Below are positions 1-9,021 of a stretch of DNA of 64,000 nucleotides, in pieces. Every line of letters begins with the position of its first letter. Positions within the stretch are counted from its first letter, which is position 1. Below the pieces are notes generated by a model. It made no database searches. It saw only the letters and a program-made list of their open reading frames with translations, and was not told the DNA's origin. A program made the position numbers and the translations under genes. Origin of the DNA: Terrisporobacter mayombei (GTDB lineage: Bacteria > Bacillota > Clostridia > Peptostreptococcales > Peptostreptococcaceae); NCBI RefSeq assembly GCF_020748465.1, contig NZ_JAHZMP010000003.1, positions 310,001 through 374,000 on the forward strand. Direction: 5' to 3'.

Positions 1-1385
1 ATTACTTCTTCATTTTTTATAGTGTATGTTTTACCGTCAATCTTAGCCGTACTATTATTCGTCATATATTCTTCTATTGATGGTAATAGTTTTGAGAAAT
101 TTGATGTTATTAATATTTCATCTTCCTTTAAATTTATTGGCTCTTCATTATTTAAGCCTCTAATTTTATTGTATTCTGAAATTTTTATATATGATATTTC
201 GAAGTCCATTTCTTTAACATTATCACTTACCGATTTTTTAACATTATCATTTAATGGTATAATATCTGAAAATTTCTTCCCAGAATTATATTCATTGTAG
301 TAAACTACTTTGTCATTTTCTCCAAATTTAACTCCCATATAATCAAGAGATTTTTTTATATCTCTCACTTTGTCACCTTTATTCACATACATATATGCAC
401 TTGCATCAAATGGAGTAGACTCTTCAACTCCTGCTTCTAAAGCATTTTTAAAACTAAATCCAGTTGATAATACACCTATTGTTAAAAATAACATTAGACA
501 AATTACTGACATTGAAACAAAGTTTGTATTAACTTTACTGTTTATTTGTTTTACAACAAATATATTTAGACCTTTGAAATAAACCTTCTTGTTCTTTTTA
601 ACCACATATAAGATAAATCCTGTCAAAGAGAAGAAGAATAACACTGTTCCTACTACTCCAAGTCCTATAGACATAGAGAATCTAGAGTCTGTTATATTTA
701 ATCCCACATCTAAAACTAGTTTATACGCAACTCCTAAAGAAATAACACATAAAATAAATGCAATTAAATATACAAATGGATTTTTAAATTTTATTTCTTG
801 TGTTTTTCTTCCCACTGTTAATAAATCAATTATTTTATATTTTGAAATTACAAAAGAGTTAAATATCATAACAAGTATAAACATTATTCCAAAGTACATA
901 ATTGTTTTGATTATGGCTTGAGTAGAAATTATAAAAGTATATCCAGACATTTTAAAGTCAAATAATTTTGCAACAAGTACTGATAATCCTTGTGATGCTA
1001 TAAGACCTATAATCAATCCACTTATAAGTGAAAATATACCTACAATTACTGTTTCTAAAATTAAAATTCTAGAAATCTTATTTTTTGACATACCAAGAGT
1101 CATATAAATTCCCAGCTCTTTATTTCTCTTTTTAATTAAAAAGTTGTTAGCATAAAGAATTAAACTTCCTAAAATAAATGCTACAAATACTGATACATAA
1201 GATATTATGCTGGAAAGAGCCTCTACATATGTTGCACTTGAAGAATTCACTTCCATCATGGCTTTTTGTGATTCAATAGAGTTAAAACTATAGAATATAC
1301 AAACTGCTAATGTTAAAGTTAAAAAGTATATGGTATAATCTTTAAAACTTTTTCTAACATTTTTAAATGCTATCTTAGAATACAT
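1..1385 (-). CDS. FtsX-family ABC permease (BceB-like), C-terminus beyond window
   Basis: An open minus-strand frame runs from an ATG at 1385 to the window edge without a stop (about 461 codons). The N-terminus has a basic stretch and then a first membrane segment at about residues 19-38. A second hydrophobic segment is followed by the KRNKELGIYMTLGMSK-type loop typical of FtsX/MacB-fold permeases, then further helices and a long polar domain. The ATG lies 11 nt inside the upstream ATPase gene, so the two are translationally coupled. BceB-type permeases are usually about 620-670 aa with a large extracellular domain that senses or removes cell-wall-active peptides. The substrate is not readable from sequence; the family call is firm, the peptide-antibiotic role is inferred. 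Confidence 0.85.
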   Translation of the reverse strand, partial: MYSKIAFKNVRKSFKDYTIYFLTLTLAVCIFYSFNSIESQKAMMEVNSSSATYVEALSSIISYVSVFVAFILGSLILYANNFLIKKRNKELGIYMTLGMSKNKISRILILETVIVGIFSLISGLIIGLIASQGLSVLVAKLFDFKMSGYTFIISTQAIIKTIMYFGIMFILVMIFNSFVISKYKIIDLLTVGRKTQEIKFKNPFVYLIAFILCVISLGVAYKLVLDVGLNITDSRFSMSIGLGVVGTVLFFFSLTGFILYVVKKNKKVYFKGLNIFVVKQINSKVNTNFVSMSVICLMLFLTIGVLSTGFSFKNALEAGVEESTPFDASAYMYVNKGDKVRDIKKSLDYMGVKFGENDKVVYYNEYNSGKKFSDIIPLNDNVKKSVSDNVKEMDFEISYIKISEYNKIRGLNNEEPINLKEDEILITSNFSKLLPSIEEYMTNNSTAKIDGKTYTIKNEEV

Positions 1386-2142
1386 TGTTGTCATCCCCTC
1401 CTATTAGAGTAATAACTTCCATTATTCTATTAAAGAACTCTTTTCTAGAATCTTTACCTCTTACTAATTCTGTGAAGATTTTTCCGTCCTTTATAAATAA
1501 AATTCTGTGAGCGTAACTTGCTGTAAAAGCATCATGAGTAACCATTAATATGGTTGCATTTAACTCTTGGTTAAGGCTCTCCATTCTTTCTAGTAATAAT
1601 CTTGCAGATTTTGAATCAAGCGCTCCCGTTGGCTCATCGGCAAGTATTAATGATGGATCTGTAACTATGGCTCTTGCTGATGCTACCCTTTGTTTTTGTC
1701 CACCAGACATTTGGTAAGGGTATTTATTTAATACTGTTTCAATTTCTAGATATTTTGCTACTTCTTTTATTTTTCCATCTACTTCAGAAGCTTTTTCACC
1801 CTTTATTGTTAATGCTAATGCTATATTTTCATAAGCAGTTAATGTATCTAGTAAGTTAAAATCTTGGAATATGAATCCCAGCTCATTTTGTCTAAATTTA
1901 TCTAAGTTTTTAGACTTTAATCTTGTAATATCTTTATCATTTATTATTATGCTTCCAGTTGTAACAGTATCTATTGTTGAAATACAGTTAAGAAGCGTTG
2001 TTTTTCCACTTCCACTAGGCCCCATTATACCAACAAATTCTCCCTCACCAACTTTAAAACTAATATTATCTATGGCTTTTGTAACATTATCTTTATTTCC
2101 ATAGTATTTTTCTATTTTTTCAACACTTAATATATTTTTCAT
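1375..2142 (-). CDS. ABC transporter ATP-binding protein (BceA-like)
   Basis: A 255-aa cytoplasmic ATPase of the MacB/BceA/LolD type. Walker A (GPSGSGKTT) is at residues 41-49, the ABC signature begins SGGQKQRV at about 146, Walker B with LILADEPTGALD is at about 165-176, and a switch histidine occurs in MVTHD. The gene immediately precedes and overlaps the FtsX-type permease, the standard BceAB pairing for bacitracin/lantibiotic detoxification. No two-component system is adjacent on this side; the nearest, at 6.3-8.2 kb, has its own operon. Its promoter region holds an inverted repeat (see 2182-2247). Confidence 0.9.
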   Translation of the reverse strand: MKNILSVEKIEKYYGNKDNVTKAIDNISFKVGEGEFVGIMGPSGSGKTTLLNCISTIDTVTTGSIIINDKDITRLKSKNLDKFRQNELGFIFQDFNLLDTLTAYENIALALTIKGEKASEVDGKIKEVAKYLEIETVLNKYPYQMSGGQKQRVASARAIVTDPSLILADEPTGALDSKSARLLLERMESLNQELNATILMVTHDAFTASYAHRILFIKDGKIFTELVRGKDSRKEFFNRIMEVITLIGGDDNNVF

Positions 2143-2181
2143 CCTTAATTAATCCTCCTCAATTTATCTTTCATGTCTTTT

Positions 2182-2247
2182 ATTATATACACCTTTTAAA
2201 TTTTTAAATATGTATGTATATTTCATTATCATTACGTTTTTGTAATG
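2182..2247 (-). promoter_or_regulatory. Candidate promoter and inverted repeat upstream of the BceAB-like operon
   Basis: Reading toward the ATPase gene there is a TATAAT -10 (complement of 2182-2187) with no recognisable -35 at 17-18 nt. Upstream is an inverted repeat CATTAC-N6-GTAATG (2230-2247). A good -10 without a -35 plus an upstream dyad is what an activator-dependent promoter looks like, but the regulator is unknown. The rest of the 300-nt gap to the lysozyme gene is AT-rich and shows no ORF. Confidence 0.4.
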
Positions 2248-2443
2248 TTGAAAATACAATGTATACAATTGCGAAATTATAGCCATTCGCTAAAATAATA
2301 CCTTAAACGTCCGTAAAATAAAATAGAACCAAAAATAAAAAGTTAGTTATTGAATTATTTAGACAAAACTATATACATTTATTGTATAATTTATATATAT
2401 TTTCTATTTAATACAATTTATTCTAATTGGCAGGAGGAATAAT

Positions 2444-4660
2444 ATGAACAAAAAAGATAAATCTTTTTTGGCTGTGTCTTTAGGTATTGCTATAACTTCT
2501 CAAAATCTAATGGTCATAGCAAATGCAGATTCAATTAAATCAAAGTCAGATAGCGACGTTACTATTTTATCAGATAATGATTTCGAAATAAAAGTAGGTA
2601 CAAATTCTCAAAACAAGGACTCCAAAGAATCACCTAAATATCAACCGGACCCTGAGGAAAACAAAACTTATAGTATGGGTAGTATGGGGGAAAGCAATTC
2701 TAGAGCTTTTATGTCTAATAGAGTTGCTCTTTCTCCTCAAAAGGCAACTTTATCTAACTCAAAGGCTATAGGTAGTGGAAGTGTAACAGCAAGTACTTTA
2801 AGTGTAAGAAGTGGCCCATCTACTTCAAATGGTGTAATTGGTACATTAAAAATTAATGAAACTGTTGAGATACTAGGTAAAAGCAGTGATTGGTACAAAG
2901 TTGATTTCAAGGGTAAACAAGGATATGTGCAAGCATCTTATTTAAAATTAAATCCAATTGAAAAAGGTATAGATGTAAGTAAATGGAACGGAAATATAGA
3001 TTGGAGAAGTGTAAAAAATTCTGGTGTTGACTACGTTATTATAAGAGCTGGATATGGAACATCTACTATAGACCCAAAATTCAAAACTTACATTGAAGGT
3101 GCAAAAAGTGTTGGACTTAAAATAGGTGTATATTGGTTTAGTTATGCCACTAGTCCTGAAAATGCTGCTATTGAGGCTCAAGCCTGCTTAAATGCTATAT
3201 CACCTTATAAAAGTAGCATTACATACCCTGTCTTCTTCGATTTTGAGTATGATAGTGTTAGATATGCAAATAACAATGGCGTAAAAGTAACAAAGGACTT
3301 GGCTACAAGAATGGCTAATTCATTTCTTAATAAAGTTGAATCCAAAGGATATACTTCAGGTATATATACTAATAAAGATTTCAGTAGTTCATACTTCACT
3401 AATGATCTTATTAATTCTAATAATTTATGGGTGGCTCAATATTCTTCCACTAATACTTTTGGAAAGCCATATTCCATGTGGCAATACTCAGAAAAAGGTT
3501 CTGTACCTGGCATAAGTGGTTATGTTGATATGAATTACACTTGCTTAAAAACTTTTAGCGGTGGTTCAAGTAATGAGGAGCCAAATACACCTTCTGGAGA
3601 GCAAGGTGTTACTACTGAAAATGTAAACTTTAGAAAGAGTGCTTCTACTTCTTCTAGTATTATAGCTACTATTCCTAAAAATACTAAGATTGAGATTATT
3701 GATAAATCTACTTCTGGTTGGTATAAAGTTAAATACAAAGGTAATATGGGATATGTTTCTAAAGATTATGTTAAATTAAATAGTAGTGGCAGCGACGATA
3801 ATACTTCTTCTTCTGAAAAAGGGATTACTTCTGCCAATGTTAACTTTAGAAAAAGTGCTTCTACTTCTTCTAGTATTATAACTACTATTCCTAAAAATAC
3901 TACTGTTGAGATTGTTGATAAATCTACTTCTGGTTGGTATAAGATTAAATATAAAGGTAATACGGGATATGTTTCTAAAGATTATGTTAAATTAAATGGT
4001 AGTGGCAGCGATAATGACACTAGTACTCCTTCTACTGATAAAGGGGTCACTTCTGCCAATGTTAACTTTAGAAAAAGTACTTCTACTTCTTCTAGTATCA
4101 TAGTTACTATTCCTAAGAATACTACTATTGAGATTGTTGATAAATCTACTTCTGGTTGGTATAAGGTTAAATATAAAGGTAATACGGGATATGTTTCTAA
4201 AGATTATGTTAAATTAAATAGCGGTAGTGGTAGTAATGAAACTCCTAGTACGCCTTCTTCTGACAAAGGGGTTACTTCTGCTAATGTTAACTTTAGAAAG
4301 AGTGCTTCTACTTCTTCTAGTATTATAGCTACTATTCCTAAAAACACTACTATTGAGATTGTTGATAAATCTAAATCTACTTCTGGTTGGTATAAGGTTA
4401 AATACAAAGGCAATACGGGATATGTTTCTAAAGATTATGTTAAATTAAATGGCAGTAATTCTAATACATCTTCTTCAAATAAAGGTGTTACTTCTGCTAA
4501 CCTTAACCTTAGAAAAAGTACATCTACTTCTTCTAGCATTATAACTACTATTCCTAAAAACACTACTATTGAGATTGTTGATAAGCTATCATCTGGATGG
4601 TATAAAGTTAAGTACAAGAGCTATACTGGATATGTGGTCGGAAGTTATATAAAAATATAA
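2444..4660 (+). CDS. Secreted GH25 lysozyme with six SH3b domains
   Basis: A 738-aa exported peptidoglycan hydrolase (N-acetylmuramidase fold). A signal peptide occupies about residues 1-28, then a low-complexity Ser/Asn linker, one SH3b domain (about 111-170), the GH25 domain (about 175-366) and five near-identical SH3b repeats (about 388-446, 459-517, 532-592, 607-668, 680-738). GH25 hallmarks are GIDVSKWNG with D177 and the FFDFE strand with D266 and E268 as the likely catalytic pair. SH3b domains usually bind cell wall. The start is fixed by AGGAGG 7 nt upstream. It is monocistronic and ends at a bidirectional terminator. It may act in wall turnover, competition or as an autolysin; there are no adjacent phage genes. 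Confidence 0.93.
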   Translation: MNKKDKSFLAVSLGIAITSQNLMVIANADSIKSKSDSDVTILSDNDFEIKVGTNSQNKDSKESPKYQPDPEENKTYSMGSMGESNSRAFMSNRVALSPQKATLSNSKAIGSGSVTASTLSVRSGPSTSNGVIGTLKINETVEILGKSSDWYKVDFKGKQGYVQASYLKLNPIEKGIDVSKWNGNIDWRSVKNSGVDYVIIRAGYGTSTIDPKFKTYIEGAKSVGLKIGVYWFSYATSPENAAIEAQACLNAISPYKSSITYPVFFDFEYDSVRYANNNGVKVTKDLATRMANSFLNKVESKGYTSGIYTNKDFSSSYFTNDLINSNNLWVAQYSSTNTFGKPYSMWQYSEKGSVPGISGYVDMNYTCLKTFSGGSSNEEPNTPSGEQGVTTENVNFRKSASTSSSIIATIPKNTKIEIIDKSTSGWYKVKYKGNMGYVSKDYVKLNSSGSDDNTSSSEKGITSANVNFRKSASTSSSIITTIPKNTTVEIVDKSTSGWYKIKYKGNTGYVSKDYVKLNGSGSDNDTSTPSTDKGVTSANVNFRKSTSTSSSIIVTIPKNTTIEIVDKSTSGWYKVKYKGNTGYVSKDYVKLNSGSGSNETPSTPSSDKGVTSANVNFRKSASTSSSIIATIPKNTTIEIVDKSKSTSGWYKVKYKGNTGYVSKDYVKLNGSNSNTSSSNKGVTSANLNLRKSTSTSSSIITTIPKNTTIEIVDKLSSGWYKVKYKSYTGYVVGSYIKI
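3605..4657 (+). repeat. Five tandem SH3b-coding repeats (about 210-225 bp period)
   Basis: The DNA for the five C-terminal SH3b domains is nearly identical from unit to unit, each opening with GTTACTTCTGC-like sequence and carrying ACTTCTAGTATTAT. The linkers are variable Ser/Gly/Asn/Thr stretches. Unit four has an extra AAATCT at 4367-4378 that duplicates Lys-Ser. The last unit diverges at its 3' end (final residues GSYIKI instead of KDYVKLN). The pattern indicates recent unit duplication and likely length variation between strains. Confidence 0.9.
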
Positions 4661-4679
4661 TTACATTAAATATATAAAT

Positions 4680-4721
4680 ACCCTATATAAGTGCGCAAAT
4701 ATGAGTTCACTTATATAGGGT
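4680..4721. terminator. Bidirectional terminator between lysozyme and selO
   Basis: A perfect 14-bp stem, ACCCTATATAAGTG (4680-4693) with CACTTATATAGGGT (4708-4721), and a 14-nt loop between two convergent genes. T-rich sequence follows on the plus side. Confidence 0.8.
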
Positions 4722-4726
4722 TATTC

Positions 4727-6223
4727 TTATGTTCCACAATAAGTTCTATAAGGTAAATCTGAAGGTTGTGGCAAATCAAAATATTTTTCACACTCTACTT
4801 TATATTCATAAGGATTACTAATAACAGAAAGTAAATCTTCCATTACTGTGAAGTCTCCATTATCTGCTGCATCCAATGCTTCTTCTACTCTGTGATTTCT
4901 TGGTATAACTACTGGATTTGACTCTTTCATAAGCTCATAAGCTTCCTCAATAGACTCTTCTTGTCTTTCCAGTCTTTCTTGCCAATTTTTATACCAGTTT
5001 GTAAATTCAGCTGTAAGGAACATCCCTCTATTCATGTTTTTTCTATAAGTTAATGATAGAAAAGTATTTGTGTAATCTTCTTTATATTTTTCCATCATAT
5101 TTAATAAATCTTCTATTATAGCCTTATCCATAACTTCTTCATTGAATAGACCTAGCTTATTTCTCATTTGGGAGAACCAATATTCGAAATGTAAATCAGA
5201 AAACTCAAATATGGCCTTTTGTGCCAAATCTATGGCAGCATCTGCATCTTCATTTATTAAAGGAATAAGAGTTTCTGCAAATCTACAAATATTCCAAGAT
5301 GCCATATTAGGCTGATTTTTATAAGCATATCTTCCATGAAAATCAATAGAGCTAAATACAGTATTTGGATTATAAACATCTATAAAAGCACAAGGTCCAT
5401 AATCAATTGTTTCTCCGCTAATAGTCATATTATCCGTATTCATTACTCCATGAATAAATCCAACACATAACCATTTAGCAGTTAAATTTGCATGAGCTTT
5501 TATTACTTCTTTTAAAAAACTTAAATATTTATTTTCATCACTTCTCACATAAGGATAATGTCTCTCTATGGCATAGTCAGCTAGTTTTTTCACTTCTTCT
5601 TTTCCCAAGTAATTGGAAGCATATTCAAAAGTTCCAAATCTAATATGGCTTGAGGCAACTCTAGTGAGTATAGCTCCTTCTTTCACATATTCCCTATAAA
5701 TTTTTTCTCCTGTTTTTATCACTGCTAAACTGCGAGTGGTTGGTATTCCTAAGTTATACATTGCTTCACTAATTATATATTCACGAAGCATAGGACCAAG
5801 TACTGCTCTTCCATCACCACCACGAGAATAAGGAGTTCTTCCACTTCCCTTTAGCTGAATATCATATCTATTAACATCAAAACCTGTTACTGAGTTTGGG
5901 TTTTGTAATTTTTGTTCACCAATTAATACTGCCCTTCCATCACCTAACATTGTAAAATTACCAAACTGGTGACCGCTATAAGCCTGTGCAATATATGCAC
6001 CGCCTTCAACTTTTTTATTGCCGGTTAGAACTTGTAAACCTTCTTCACTTTTCAATGAATCTGCATTTAATTCCAAAGCTTTTGCCAAAGGTTCGTTAAA
6101 AATAACTAGTTCTGGTTTTCTCACTGGATTTAAATTTATATCACTATAAAAAGATTGAGGTAAATTTTTATAACTATTATCAAAATTCCAGCCCATATTC
6201 TTACTTTGATTTTCCTGTGCCAT
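4727..6223 (-). CDS. selO: SelO-family protein adenylyltransferase (YdiU)
   Basis: A 498-aa pseudokinase-fold enzyme that transfers AMP from ATP to protein hydroxyls; in E. coli it acts in oxidative stress. Family hallmarks include [10 protein letters not shown] (about 81-90), GDGRAVL (about 95), [18 protein letters not shown] (about 125-142), HGVMNTDN (259-266) and DYGPCAF (274-280). Full family length. The C-terminus ends TYCGT with Cys at 496, where some family members carry selenocysteine near the end; here it is an ordinary Cys codon and no SECIS is needed. GGTGG upstream of the ATG sets the start. Monocistronic, convergent with the lysozyme. Confidence 0.92.
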   Translation of the reverse strand: MAQENQSKNMGWNFDNSYKNLPQSFYSDINLNPVRKPELVIFNEPLAKALELNADSLKSEEGLQVLTGNKKVEGGAYIAQAYSGHQFGNFTMLGDGRAVLIGEQKLQNPNSVTGFDVNRYDIQLKGSGRTPYSRGGDGRAVLGPMLREYIISEAMYNLGIPTTRSLAVIKTGEKIYREYVKEGAILTRVASSHIRFGTFEYASNYLGKEEVKKLADYAIERHYPYVRSDENKYLSFLKEVIKAHANLTAKWLCVGFIHGVMNTDNMTISGETIDYGPCAFIDVYNPNTVFSSIDFHGRYAYKNQPNMASWNICRFAETLIPLINEDADAAIDLAQKAIFEFSDLHFEYWFSQMRNKLGLFNEEVMDKAIIEDLLNMMEKYKEDYTNTFLSLTYRKNMNRGMFLTAEFTNWYKNWQERLERQEESIEEAYELMKESNPVVIPRNHRVEEALDAADNGDFTVMEDLLSVISNPYEYKVECEKYFDLPQPSDLPYRTYCGT

Positions 6224-6321
6224 TTTTCCACCTCTTTTTATTTATATTTACTATGTAAAATCTAACTTCTCTTTAGATTGTGTAATTTGCTATAAATTAT
6301 TTATACCCTAAATAAAATAAA

Positions 6322-6364
6322 AAACTCTCCAAACCACAGATTATTCTGTTAACTTAGAGAGTTT
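6322..6364 (-). terminator. Terminator of the vanY-RS-like operon, overlapping the kinase 3' end
   Basis: Outer arms AAACTCTC/GAGAGTTT (6322-6329, 6357-6364) and an inner ACAGA/TCTGT stem (6336-6340, 6345-6349) are followed on the minus strand by a T-rich run. The distal arm lies within the last codons of the histidine kinase gene. Confidence 0.7.
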
Positions 6365-7489
6365 ATCTTCATCTATATATGGTATTTTAACTTCAAAAAT
6401 AGTACTTTCGTTATTACTAATAGCGCAGATACTTCCATCATGTGCTTCTATAATATTTTTTGTAATAGCAAGTCCTAAACCTGAGCCACCTTGGAATGTA
6501 TTTCTTGATTTTTCTACTCTATAAAATCTATCAAATATATGAGGCAAATCAACTACTGGAATAGTCTCTCCATAATTTATAACCTGAACTACTGCCATTT
6601 TACCTTCTGTAAATACTTTTATATCCACATAATATCCATCGCTTCCATATCTCATGGCATTTGTAATAAGATTTTCAAATGCTCTAACCAGCTTAATTGG
6701 GTCGGCATTTATTATAAGTTTGTCCACAGAAAAGTCTATTCTACAACTCATATTTTCTTGTCTAAATTGTATTTCAAACTGAGAAATTAACTGTCCTATT
6801 AGCTCTACTAAATTCAGCTCAGCCTTATTAAAATTAACAACTCTGTTCTGCATTTTAGTAAGTTCAAATAAATCGTTAATCAATACGTTCAAGTTTAAAG
6901 ACTTTTCGTAAGCTATATCCACATAGTACATAAGCTCCACTTCATCTTTGTATCTTCCTTCTTCAATAAGATTTAAATATCCTATAACGGAAGTTAAAGG
7001 TGTTCTTAAATCGTGAGACACATTTGTAATCAAATCTGTCTTAGTTTGTTGAGCTTTTCTTTCTTCCACAGTTATATCTTTCAACTGCTCAACTATACTA
7101 TTAATATTCTCTGCTACTTGATCAATATCTCCCCTTGATTTTACTTCTATCTTCTTGTCCAAATTTCCTTTTGACATTTCTTCCACATTATCCACTAACA
7201 AGGACACATTTTTATACTTCTTATAAGTAATAAGAGAATATATTGAAAGAAAAATTAAAATTCCTATAATACCGTAGATATTTCCTGCAAAAAAATTATC
7301 GTTCAAATTAAACAAAGCTCTAATTACTACATTTAATATTGGAGTTCGATAATTAACATATAAATTATAAGTTACTTTATATAACGTCCAAAAAACAGCT
7401 AAGCTCAATATTACACTTATTACAAATTCTAAAGCGCTGATTATTATATATTTAAAAATTCTTCTTTTATTTTTCAATTTTATAACCAA
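6341..7489 (-). CDS. Sensor histidine kinase (VanS-like)
   Basis: A 382-aa membrane kinase. Two transmembrane segments (about 12-34 and 70-88) flank a short extracytoplasmic loop, then a HAMP linker (about 88-142), a HisKA domain with phospho-acceptor H159 in SHDLRTPL, an N-box around ENLITNAMRYGSD, and G-boxes ending GGSGLGLAI. The small sensor loop resembles VanS-type and other cell-wall stress kinases. The gene starts 23 nt inside the response-regulator gene, so the two are coupled. The D,D-carboxypeptidase at the head of the operon suggests a cell-wall signal, but the ligand is not readable. Confidence 0.9.
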   Translation of the reverse strand: MVIKLKNKRRIFKYIIISALEFVISVILSLAVFWTLYKVTYNLYVNYRTPILNVVIRALFNLNDNFFAGNIYGIIGILIFLSIYSLITYKKYKNVSLLVDNVEEMSKGNLDKKIEVKSRGDIDQVAENINSIVEQLKDITVEERKAQQTKTDLITNVSHDLRTPLTSVIGYLNLIEEGRYKDEVELMYYVDIAYEKSLNLNVLINDLFELTKMQNRVVNFNKAELNLVELIGQLISQFEIQFRQENMSCRIDFSVDKLIINADPIKLVRAFENLITNAMRYGSDGYYVDIKVFTEGKMAVVQVINYGETIPVVDLPHIFDRFYRVEKSRNTFQGGSGLGLAITKNIIEAHDGSICAISNNESTIFEVKIPYIDEDKLSKLTE

Positions 7490-8156
7490 CTCCCCATACA
7501 GTTTGAATTATTTTATTTCCTTCTATATATTTTTCCAACTTTTCTCTTATTCTACTCATGTGAACCATAACCGTGTTGTTCGAGCCAAAGTAATCTTCTT
7601 TCCATACCTTAGTAAATATCTCTTCTGAACTATAAACTCTTCCCCTATTACTACCTAGTAAATATAAAATATCAAACTCCCTAGCTGTAAAAGGTATTTC
7701 AGTGTTTCCAACTTTAACTGTCCTATTATTTTTATCTATAGTCAAAGTTTCAATATTTATAATATCTTCTTCTTTGTTCATATTGTTGAAATAATAAGCT
7801 CTTCTAAGAAGTGCTTTCACTCTAACTGATAATTCCAATGGATTAAAAGGTTTTGTTAAATAATCGTCTGCTCCAGTCATAATGCCTGCAATCTTGTCCA
7901 TATCTTCAGATTTTGCGCTAAGCATAAGAATAGGAATATTTAAATGTTCTCGAACTCTTCTGCATACTTCCATACCATCCATCTTTGGCATCATTATATC
8001 AAGTACTATCAACTGAACTTCCTCTTTTTTCAATATTTCAAGGGCTTCCTCTCCATTGCTTGCTTTTATAACAGTATAACCTTCATTTTTTAAATATATT
8101 TCAATTAAATTTCTAATTTCTTTTTCATCATCTACTACAAGAATTTTGCTAGCCAT
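7467..8156 (-). CDS. OmpR/PhoB-family response regulator (VanR-like)
   Basis: A 229-aa regulator. The receiver domain has acidic residues D9/D10, phospho-acceptor D53 (LDIMMP) and K102 (TKPF); a winged-helix DNA-binding domain occupies about residues 130-228, with TAREFDILYLL and TVWGVGYKIEK. It is the partner of the overlapping downstream kinase. Direct repeats at 10-11 bp spacing upstream of the operon (8918-8955) are the expected kind of site for such a dimer, so autoregulation is likely. Confidence 0.92.
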   Translation of the reverse strand: MASKILVVDDEKEIRNLIEIYLKNEGYTVIKASNGEEALEILKKEEVQLIVLDIMMPKMDGMEVCRRVREHLNIPILMLSAKSEDMDKIAGIMTGADDYLTKPFNPLELSVRVKALLRRAYYFNNMNKEEDIINIETLTIDKNNRTVKVGNTEIPFTAREFDILYLLGSNRGRVYSSEEIFTKVWKEDYFGSNNTVMVHMSRIREKLEKYIEGNKIIQTVWGVGYKIEK

Positions 8157-8180
8157 AACTCCCTCCTTACGTTTACCTTA

Positions 8181-8876
8181 TTATACCATATCATTTAAAT
8201 ACTCCTCTAAAGTTATATTCCTTTCATAAATATCTTTTGCTACATCTTTGCCCACATATCTAATATGCCATGGCTCATAATTATATCCTGTAATATCTTC
8301 TTTTCCCTCTAGGTAACGTAATATAAATCCAAATCTGTAAGCATTATTTTCTAACCACTTAGCTTCTGGGCTAGTTTTATCAAAGCATCTAGCTTCATTT
8401 GTTACATCTATTGCTAATCCACTTTGATGCTCACTTTTCCCTGGTTTAGCCACATATTGGTTAGCATAGTCTACTCCATTTGAGCTAATTTCATCCTGAA
8501 GTACTCTAACTTGACTTCTGTAAGATCTGTAAGCTGAAGATCCTAAAAGTATTATATTTTCTTCTTTAGCTCCTTGGAATAATTCTTCTAAAGCTTTTGC
8601 CGCTGTTTCATCCATTTGTCTAGATTTTTCACTAGTACTACTTAAAAATTCCACATTAGGTTTAACTAAATTTTCAGGCTCATAATCAAGTGCCAATGGA
8701 TTTTTTTTGTTTACTAACATAAGATATTTACTGCTCTTTGTATTTGTATTTGCACTTGTTTTACTTATATAAGCATCTTTGTGATTTGATAATCCTACTA
8801 AAGGTTTAACCCCTCCTACAAATATAATGGTAGCTAAAACAACTACAATTCCTACTATTTTATTTTTTAATTTCAT
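8181..8876 (-). CDS. M15 family D-Ala-D-Ala carboxypeptidase (VanY-like)
   Basis: A 231-aa zinc peptidase anchored or exported by one hydrophobic N-terminal segment (about 7-27). The M15B motifs are complete: SAYRSYRSQ near 114-122, zinc ligands H150 (SEHQSGLAID) and D157, catalytic E201 and H204 in EPWHIRYVG. The family trims the terminal D-Ala from peptidoglycan stem peptides, which lowers glycopeptide targets and adjusts cross-linking. First gene of an operon with a VanRS-like pair, 24 nt before the regulator. No van ligase, racemase or VanX/H is nearby, so this alone does not predict vancomycin resistance. Confidence 0.9.
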   Translation of the reverse strand: MKLKNKIVGIVVVLATIIFVGGVKPLVGLSNHKDAYISKTSANTNTKSSKYLMLVNKKNPLALDYEPENLVKPNVEFLSSTSEKSRQMDETAAKALEELFQGAKEENIILLGSSAYRSYRSQVRVLQDEISSNGVDYANQYVAKPGKSEHQSGLAIDVTNEARCFDKTSPEAKWLENNAYRFGFILRYLEGKEDITGYNYEPWHIRYVGKDVAKDIYERNITLEEYLNDMV

Positions 8877-8901
8877 AATATATCATCTCCTTTTCTATTA
8901 C

Positions 8902-8955
8902 ATAATAAAAAAGAAACATTAAGGAATTTATAAGTAATTCTTAACTTTTATTAAG
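8902..8955 (-). promoter_or_regulatory. Operator-like direct repeats and -10 upstream of the vanY-RS-like operon
   Basis: Read on the minus strand there are four hexamers, CTTAAT, GTTAAG, CTTATA and CTTAAT, beginning 10, 11 and 11 nt apart (plus coordinates 8950, 8940, 8929, 8918). A TATTAT -10 candidate follows (complement of 8902-8907). One-helical-turn spacing across the -35 region matches how OmpR/PhoB-family regulators bind. Confidence 0.6.
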
Positions 8956-8972
8956 ATTTACATTCAAATAAA

Positions 8973-9001
8973 AAAAGAATAATCATAATGATTATTCTTT
9001 T
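8973..9001 (-). terminator. Terminator of the 457-aa/174-aa gene pair
   Basis: A perfect 13-bp stem, AAAAGAATAATCA/TGATTATTCTTTT, with a 3-nt loop, followed on the minus strand by a T run, 20 nt past the stop at 9022. Confidence 0.8.
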
Positions 9002-9021
9002 ATAGTAAATTACTATATTTT

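Noticed and set aside
22-921. Three short plus-strand ORFs
   Set aside because: They lie antisense to the FtsX-type permease, which has a continuous frame with membrane helices and an ATPase partner.
3605-4657. CRISPR-like regular repeats
   Set aside because: The repeats are in frame, encode SH3b domains and have no unique spacers.
4727-4750. Selenocysteine at the SelO C-terminus
   Set aside because: The codon is an ordinary Cys (TGT) followed shortly by the normal stop; no in-frame TGA was seen.
8181-8876. VanY with VanR/VanS as a vancomycin-resistance operon
   Set aside because: No D-Ala-D-Lac/Ser ligase, VanH/VanT or VanX is present; the trio is common as a wall-remodelling unit.
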